Positions 58,161 to 64,000 of a stretch of DNA of 64,000 bases are shown one piece after another. The position numbers and the translations under genes were made by a program. The stretch covers positions 23,826,735 to 23,890,734 of the forward strand of contig CM047430.1 of NCBI GenBank assembly GCA_026168455.1, given 5' to 3'. The notes under the pieces are model-generated. The model was not told the DNA's origin. It made no database searches and was given only the letters and a program-made list of their open reading frames with translations. Every line of letters starts with the position of its first letter. The stretch's first letter is position 1. Origin of the DNA: Theocolax elegans. Taxonomy: Eukaryota > Arthropoda > Insecta > Hymenoptera > Cerocephalidae.

Positions 58161-58899
58161 TACTTTTTGACTGGCAAAGCCATGTACGATGCGTTAGGCA
58201 AGCCGCCCATTTCATGCGTCGATCGTCATAAATCCCTATAAAGGTACCAGGTAAGTTGTTATATAATATTGAAATATGCTGGTAAGGTCATATAGCCGTT
58301 ACTTGGCGTTATTGTGAAACGCCCTATTTAACCTTATATTTTTGTATGCTCTATAAGACAATAACTGTTAAAATCCCGATAGAAATCCACTTGTTAAGAA
58401 TATATTATTTTGTATTACCTGAAATAGAACTATAGATAATTCATTCATGTTCGGGTTTTTCATTATAAAATACTATAAGCTTTAGAGTGAAAAAGCATTG
58501 ATATATAAGTACGTGAAAAGTGGCAAATCCTTATAATGCCCGGTAAATATAAATACAAAATATTTAAATATAAATGTGTACCCGATATACTCCGATAAAC
58601 TATTTTATGCTCTTTTATGTTACACGTTTATTCCTATAAAACCTTATAAACAAATTTATTTTTATCGCATTTTATGAGGTGTTCATTATGAAGCCTATAG
58701 TTATAAGCTTATTCTTTCCGATTCGTATTAAATAATGTATAGCATTCTATCGCAAACTCCGGGTGCAAAAGCCACATGAAGTACGATAAAAAAATTTTTT
58801 TTATAGGTTTATATGAGGTTTTTTCAACAGGGATACACTCAACCCCATCCACTCATGAACACACACAGTCGCACACTTAGATCTTTGTAATTGTGAATG

Positions 58900-58985
58900 T
58901 AGCATTGAGGATAGACCGAAATGATTGATCATTAAAGTTAAGCAGAATTGACCGCGGTTAGTAAATGGATGGGTGAATTCTAACA
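58900..58985 (+). repeat. 5S rRNA-derived sequence (pseudogene or SINE3 fragment)
   Basis: AAGTTAAGCAG, GGTTAGTA and GGATGGGTGA appear in the order and spacing of the 3' two thirds of 5S rRNA, which include the internal control region. The 5' third is barely recognisable, and the sequence ends in AT-rich DNA. A dead 5S copy or the head of a 5S-type (SINE3) element are both possible. Confidence 0.6.
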
Positions 58986-59342
58986 TAAACAGAAAAATGT
59001 GTATTACTTCTTTTTTTATTTATTTTACGTTTTTTTGACAATTTTATTTATTTTTTCCTAATTTTTTTAGAGAATTATACTATGTACCTTTTTCTTGGAA
59101 ATTGATAATGAATACCTATAAAAATTTAGCTAAGCGTTTTGGACAATAATCATAGGTGTTATTAATAATAAATTATCTAAACAATTATAATAAATTCATA
59201 CAATAATATTATATTACTTTTTCTTCTATAACACGTGCTTAAACATGTACAATATGTATTTAATCATATGATCTAACATGTGATTAAACACGTGTTACGG
59301 TATGTGATTAATCACATGAATAATCACATGCATATTTTCAGT
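58986..59342. other. AT-rich stretch with repeated AATCACATG words
   Basis: ACATGTGATTAAACACGTG and TGATTAATCACATG recur between 59230 and 59335, just before the TTTTCAGTAGGG end. No gene. Confidence 0.4.
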
Positions 59343-59545
59343 AGGGCGTCCACCGACGCGCATTCACCCTCATACACCCACGTACACTTCCTAAACTTCC
59401 AATCAAAACCCTCTTACCCACATCCGCACTCACACTAATTTCTAAACAAACCTTAGACACCCATATTCACTTTCAAACCCTCCCACCCAAACCCTTGCAC
59501 GCACATATACACACCCACATTCATACAACAACACCTATCTCTTTC
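59343..59545. repeat. CA-rich simple sequence
   Basis: CCCACCC- and CACACTCA-type words, as in the flanks of the 6.5-kb element. Confidence 0.6.
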
Positions 59546-59576
59546 ATGAGCTTCCAAAATATAGGCGCTTGGGCCC

Positions 59577-59877
59577 GAATTTTATTGTTATGCAAGATAA
59601 TGTACCACCCTATTCCGCAAGAATTACTCAGGATTATATCCTAGAATACCACTTAGAGATACAGCTACATCCATTAAATAATCCGGATCTTAATCCAGTT
59701 GAATATGTATGAGATATAATGGGTAGGCGATTGCGCAGTAGGCAGAGATAGCCGATAAATCTTACGGAAATGGTGTAAATCAAATATGGCAAGATATTCC
59801 TTAAGACATAATGCGATCTTGCATTAATATGCCTGCAAGATTAGCTAAGGTTATTCGACTCCGAGGCGGGAATCTAA
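59577..59877 (+). pseudogene. Tc1-like DD34E transposase, C-terminal remnant
   Basis: MQDNVPPYSARI and NPDLNPVEYV are the two hallmark blocks around the second Asp and the Glu of Tc1-type transposases. Exactly 34 residues separate them, which defines DD34E. Downstream, PARLAKVIRLRGGNLRYY is the usual C-terminal stretch. A TGA replaces the Trp after EYV, further stops follow, and the frame shifts near 59780. The usual His after PP is Tyr. The N-terminal DNA-binding part and first Asp are absent, so this is a dead fragment. Confidence 0.85.
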
Positions 59878-60430
59878 GGTACTATAGGCTTTTTGTAAAA
59901 TTTTATAATTGACTCTTCTAAGGGCCAATCTACACACATACAGATGGGGAATGTAGACCCTAATGAGTGCCTCCCCAGGTGGCGGATAGGGAAATGCTCG
60001 CCGGAAATGGAGGGTATCGAGGAAATTACAAACTCGGGGTAGACTAAATTCATCTAGGGTAAGGGACACAGAAAATAAGCCAAATGGGTCATGGGTCCAA
60101 AGCGAGTATGGTGACGTTGCCCGAAAGGGATGTGCGGAATGATCCATCCAGCGCAGGTTACATGGAGGTTCCCGATGTCGACGCATCGTATCCCAAGGGT
60201 GTGTAAGTAAGCTAACGATGGGCGCAGGTGAAGGCCCCAAAGTAGATGTATTTTCCTACTTCATCGAAACACTGCATTCGGACACGACCTGACACACTAA
60301 AGTAACAAAACACAAAATGGAGAATCTAAAATATACAAATGAACATAGTGCAGAGGGCGCACACCCTGAAATGACGGAAAAGATGCCGTCCACAAGCATC
60401 ATGAGTGGGCGGTAAGAGGCTTTAATCCAT
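59878..60430. other. GC-richer segment, possibly a retroelement scrap
   Basis: The minus strand is open for 129 codons (60240-59851) with a Pro/Arg-rich composition, and the plus strand has a 32-codon frame 60317-60415 (MENLKYTNEHSAEG...). Neither is recognised. Base composition differs from the surroundings, so it may be part of a LINE leader or 3' region. Confidence 0.3.
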
Positions 60431-61014
60431 TAAGTGGCAAACATCCATGACTTCAATGCTTCGATTTGACATTATGTCTTTCGTACAATACTCAATAGAT
60501 TTGGATGATATTTGGTTTCCTTATGTTTTTGGGTATGTTCTTTCTAAAAATCATCAAGATTTTTTCAAAAACTAGACAGAAATAAAAATATGGCCGATTT
60601 TTTCGAAAAAAATCGAACATTATTTTTAATTTTTGTTCAAATTTTTCAAATAATTTTTTTTGCGACATGGGACATTTATCTTTTAAACGCATTAGAGTTT
60701 ATTGAAAAATATTGATTAGGAAAAAATTTGTCGGGTTTTGTATCGTAGCGTAATTTAAAACTTTTTTACTCGAAGAATATCAACTTTTGGAAAAAATGTT
60801 ATACAATAGAAAGTAATAAGAATTGGTCAAAGATTACGTGTGAATTTTTTTGGAACGATTTGGAAAATTTTTAGAAAACTAAATATTTGAATTTCCCGAA
60901 AAATAAAAAAATAATTAAGTTTATTTCTATAAATGTTTTCTTGACAATTCTCAATAAATTTATGTGATATAACATTTTTTTAATAACTATTTTTCATTAT
61001 TTTGGACAGCAAAG
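60431..61014. other. AT-rich stretch, nothing recognised
   Basis: The ORF 60492-60692 (-) is Lys/Phe-rich low complexity. Confidence 0.5.
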
Positions 61015-61873
61015 TGTTATTGTTATGACCAGACTCTTAAAGTCGGTGTCAGCAGGTATGTTTGCAAAACAATATATTTTTATTTTTGCAGAAGACCCGT
61101 ATACGGCTCCTGAGCCTTTCTGTTAACTTTTACCTACCATTTGTTACTCCTAGCGTTATGTTTGGTAATTACTTTTTTTGCTAGAGGTTAAAAATAAATT
61201 TGATATAAATTTATTTTATTTTTTTTTATTTTTTATTATTTTATTTTAAAGTTTCTTATTTTATACAATTTTGTGTTATTCTATACTTAACATTAAAATT
61301 TATAAGATACTTAAATTGTACACGACTATATCGTGGCGAGAAGGTTTTTTTTCTAAAATAAGTTCTTACGTCGAGATCGTTGTTGGTGTTTCTGTGAATA
61401 CACTTCTTTATTTTACAAGATTTAGCGCTTCTTCTGATTTGGGGTTTCTATGCCCAAATACACACGTATAATTTTCACTTGGAAATTGTGTTTCCGTACA
61501 TGAACACTTGAGCAAGGTTTGCACGCTCACGTTATTGTCGGGCTCTCTAAGCACGAAGTCGGCACGATGCAAAAGTCGAATCTGAGGAGTGCCGTCGTTG
61601 CGTGCATTTAAATAAACTTTTCTTGTAACACTTTTTGGTAGAGATCTGATTGATCAAACCAATTAGCGATGAGCGCGTATTAAGTGTTACATTAGAATTT
61701 TGCAATAACGCTGTTTCAGCATTATCGTGATTTCGGTTACTGACATCGTGTTCGTGATATTAATTGCGAAAGCGTTGTTAATACTCGAATATACAGATGT
61801 TTTAAATATGGAAAACTATTATTATATTTAAATATATGTAACATTATATATGGATGTCTTATGGGACATCACA
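61015..61873 (-). mobile_element. 3' LTR of a minus-strand retrovirus-like element
   Basis: Read on the minus strand it begins TGTGATGTCCCATAAGACA and ends CATAACA(ATAACA), a TG...CA pair. A polypurine tract lies directly upstream, which identifies it as the 3' LTR. The internal region lies to the right, so the element extends beyond the window. The far-side target duplication cannot be checked. Confidence 0.65.
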
Positions 61874-61886
61874 CCTCCCCCCTTTA
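61874..61886 (-). other. polypurine tract next to the 3' LTR
   Basis: AAAGGGGGGAGG on the minus strand immediately precedes TGTGATG of the LTR. This is the normal primer site for plus-strand DNA synthesis in LTR retroelements. Confidence 0.7.
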
Positions 61887-62432
61887 TGACGACTGTCGCT
61901 CTCGGCAATCTAAAATGTACATGCAATTTATATCACGTCAAACGGTGTCAGTGTATATTAATTGTTTTGATAAATATGATACTTTGATATTCGTAAGTCA
62001 CTTACATAGCGCTGTGACTTTTACATAGTTGTTTGAAGAATCATTAGGTTGTATGATAAAGATTTTTTTAACGAATTCTTGTTAATAATAAATAATTATT
62101 ATTTGTATAATTTGAATTTTTTTATACAAATAAATTGTTTGACGGTCACGTTTTTGCTGTGATATTTCTTTAAATTTCGATTCTAATTTAATTAGGGATA
62201 GTGAATCTTCGCTTTCTGCCATTTGGTATCAGTTGATGTTATATATTCTTCTTTATTGAGATTAGTTGTTAAAGATTCCGTCGGTATGGCTTTATATATG
62301 AAATTTGTTAAGTTCAAAGAGATATTGGGATTTTATAAAAATGATTCTTTTACTTGCAGTAAGTTTACACCGTAAAGCGTAATTTTGGTTGAGTATCATA
62401 TACAGTGTCCATCAAATGTTAATATACCAGTA
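61887..62432 (-). other. internal non-coding part between env-like remnant and LTR
   Basis: AT-rich, without an ORF of note. It belongs to the retroelement by position. Confidence 0.4.
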
Positions 62433-62840
62433 TTACCAATACTCTTCAAGTATTATGTATGAATTAGGTTTTCCATCGTATATGAGTCTTATATGTAGGG
62501 TTTCACTAACTGAGTATAACCATTCATCGGTGGACTTCAGTTTCTTCCAATAGGGTTGATTTTTCAAGGAGAGTGTTACGTCACATGTTTCCAGTATGTT
62601 ATGTGACGGGTCGTTTAGTAAAGCATATTCGCATGGAGAATCTAGAGAATTTTCTAAAATTGGTACTGACGGTGGACAAAGAAGAGTATTTGCATGATTG
62701 GTACATTCTTTTATAAAATATTTTGTAAATTGTCGTGATGGGTGGTAACCAACGTTCAAACAACGTCTAAGCAACATTGAAAAACAACCTACAAAATCTG
62801 CTTTGTCTAAAAGTTGAATAAATGTCCTAGGATAGTTAAA
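62433..62840 (-). pseudogene. env-like: env-like remnant, C-terminal piece (tentative)
   Basis: The frame is open from 62840 to a stop at 62433, with 114 codons from its first Met. It lies just upstream of the polypurine tract and 3' LTR, which is where env sits in insect errantiviruses (Ty3/Gypsy with envelope). It has several cysteines (CTNHANTLLC, DSPCEY, LETCDV) and a WKKLKSTDEWLYSV segment, plausible for an ectodomain. I cannot see a fusion peptide or membrane anchor here. The reading frame is cut at 62840 by a duplicated insertion, and related open sequence resumes at 63876. The env label is inference from position and composition, not a domain match. Confidence 0.4.
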
Positions 62841-63351
62841 TAATATTTTTCTGAACGTAGAAAAATTTATGAAATATTAAAAAAAAATAAAAAAAAATTT
62901 CTCGTTCGTGCATTAGAACCTCCGATCTTTAACTCCGGAGGCTTGCTCTCTACCAACTGAGCTATTTTATTGTTTCTCTCATTGTGTTAAATTGAGGCTA
63001 GAACGAACAGCTAGAATATGCTTTAAAGTTTATAACTTTACTATCTTTTAGATTAACCAAATACATTCTACTTAATATAGATTTATTTGTTTTTTTCTTT
63101 TATGACATGGTCTTAATTTATTATCAAATACATAATACATTAGTATGTTGGAATAGAAATAATTGTGCGCTTCGGTATCCCTTTATTCAGTTAATGTAGT
63201 TTCTACATTTTTATTTTTTTATTTCTTCTTTACCTTCTTTAAAGTAAATTTCCTGCTCATCTTCATTATGAATAGCTAATCGTATTATAAAATGTGACAT
63301 TTCGTGCAACGTATATTCTAAATATGTGTATACTTTCTAGCAGAAATAGAT
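62841..63351 (-). repeat. 511-bp insertion with tRNA-like head, copy 1
   Basis: Near-identical to 63366-63875. On the minus strand it contains AGCTCAGTTGGTAGAGAGC (D-arm-like) and GGAGGTTCTAATGC (T-arm-like) at about 62903-62969, so it may be a tRNA-derived SINE. It interrupts the env-like frame. Confidence 0.75.
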
Positions 63352-63365
63352 TAACAATATTTCAA

Positions 63366-63875
63366 TAATATTTTTCTGAACGTAGAAAAATTTATGAAAT
63401 ATTAAAAAAAATAAAAAAAAATTTCTCGTTCGTGCATTAGAACCTCCGATCTTTAACTCCGGAGGCTTGCTCTCTACCAACTGAGCTATTTTATTGTTTC
63501 TCTCATTGTGTTAAATTGAGGCTAGAACGAACAGCTAGAATATGCTTTAAAGTTTATAACTTTACTATCTTTTAGATTAACCAAATACATTCTACTTAAT
63601 ATAGATTTATTTGTTTTTTTCTTTTATGACATGGTCTTAATTTATTATCAAATACATAATACATTAGTATGTTGGAATAGAAATAATTGTGCGCTTCGGT
63701 ATCCCTTTATTCAGTTAATGTAGTTTCTACATTTTTATTTTTTTATTTCTTCTTTACCTTCTTTAAAGTAAATTTCCTGCTCATCTTCATTATGAATAGC
63801 TAATCGTATTATAAAATGTGACATTTCGTGCAACGTATATTCTAAATATGTGTATACTTTCTAGCAGAAATAGAT
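63366..63875 (-). repeat. 511-bp insertion with tRNA-like head, copy 2
   Basis: It differs from copy 1 by one A in a poly(A) run, as far as I can see. A 14-bp spacer TAACAATATTTCAA separates the copies. The tRNA-like part is at about 63427-63493. Confidence 0.75.
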
Positions 63876-64000
63876 ATCTTGTGTTAATATACTGCTTAAT
63901 CTCATCGTAGCCATATTCATTTTTTTAATATTTTCGGAATTGTTAAAATTTCCATTAAATTTGACATCAGCATCTCATATTTCAATAAATGTACAGTCAT
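63876..64000 (-). pseudogene. env-like: env-like remnant, upstream piece, cut by the window edge
   Basis: The minus strand is largely open with one in-frame TGA. It is taken as the continuation of the frame that resumes at 62840 because it directly abuts the duplicated insertion and runs in the same direction. It is too short to identify by itself. Confidence 0.3.

Larger units (their letters stand above)
52336..58832. mobile_element. 6.5-kb giant CCC/GGG element with internal arrays
   Basis: The left end CCCTGTTGAAAAGACCTTAT is mirrored by a right end that reads CCCTGTTGAAAAAACCTCAT on the other strand. AT stands on both sides (52334-52335 and 58833-58834), and the flanks join into continuous CA-rich sequence. 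Inside are two 291-bp repeats (53037-53617), three repeats of about 400-540 bp (53660-55420) and a 290-bp array (55470-58160). ACAAATAGGCATGTATCGGG of the left repeats is related to the inverse of the right array, so the arrays face each other. No transposase ORF exists. Confidence 0.65.

Noticed and set aside
59851..60240. 129-codon minus-strand ORF
   Set aside because: It overlaps the Tc1 transposase remnant at one end and shows no recognisable motif. I kept the segment only as unassigned.

Overview
The window is AT-rich animal nuclear DNA, most probably from an insect, with a hymenopteran such as an ant or wasp as my best guess. The signs are short introns of about 70-80 bp with GTAAGT or GTGAGT donors, tRNA-headed SINEs, an RNase H-bearing LINE, Tc1-like and errantivirus-like relics, and long CA/TA microsatellites. 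The species assignment is inference; no marker gene is present. There are no bacterial features.

Genes are few. At the left edge a minus-strand spliced gene (exons 1558-1327, 821-219, 146-1) runs out of the window. Its three exons join in a consistent phase, but it carries one in-frame TAG. Facing away from it, a plus-strand gene (2152-3432) has an intact 78-bp intron and three single-base frameshifts. I recognise neither product. A possible last exon of a host gene sits at 22972-22881 on the minus strand. Everything else that codes is mobile: an RT-RNase H LINE tail (28590-30834), a broken Tc1-type DD34E transposase (59577-59877), a possible Penelope-like endonuclease scrap (10602-10757) and an env-like remnant next to a 3' LTR (61015-64000).

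The dominant theme is foldback DNA, meaning non-autonomous elements with long inverted repeats and no transposase. They fall into several groups. (i) Elements with CCC...GGG ends and 2-bp target duplications: 13131-13387, 23537-43325, 32606-33256, 52336-58832 and 56039-57015; 14148-14562 and 54727-55158 are likely members. (ii) Two TTAA-flanked elements, 4562-5425 and 15417-16310. (iii) Two copies of a 1.65-kb GGGTGG...CCACCC foldback, 16603-18257 and 46400-48053. (iv) Foldbacks whose arms are minisatellites, 10004-10335 and 20290-20950. (v) Hairpins ending in the very stable GCGAAGC mini-loop, near 25.1, 25.4 and 26.2 kb.

The centre (23.5-43.3 kb) is a nest. One SINE is cut in two, its head at 23482-23536 and its tail at 43326-43441. 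Between the halves lies a 19.8-kb insertion with CCC/GGG ends, AG duplications and AATATT-rich arms. Into it went two solo LTRs of related type, a third unrelated solo LTR, two complete SINEs, the LINE, several hairpins and an 8.6-kb palindrome (34607-43230) whose arms are about 23 copies of a 330-bp dimeric satellite unit. A second giant (52336-58832) carries 290-bp arrays. Regions 48.5-51.7 and 62.8-63.9 kb hold very recent tandem duplications. Long AT-rich stretches at 5.4-8.1, 10.8-13.1, 21.6-22.9 and 43.4-46.4 kb hold nothing I can call a gene.
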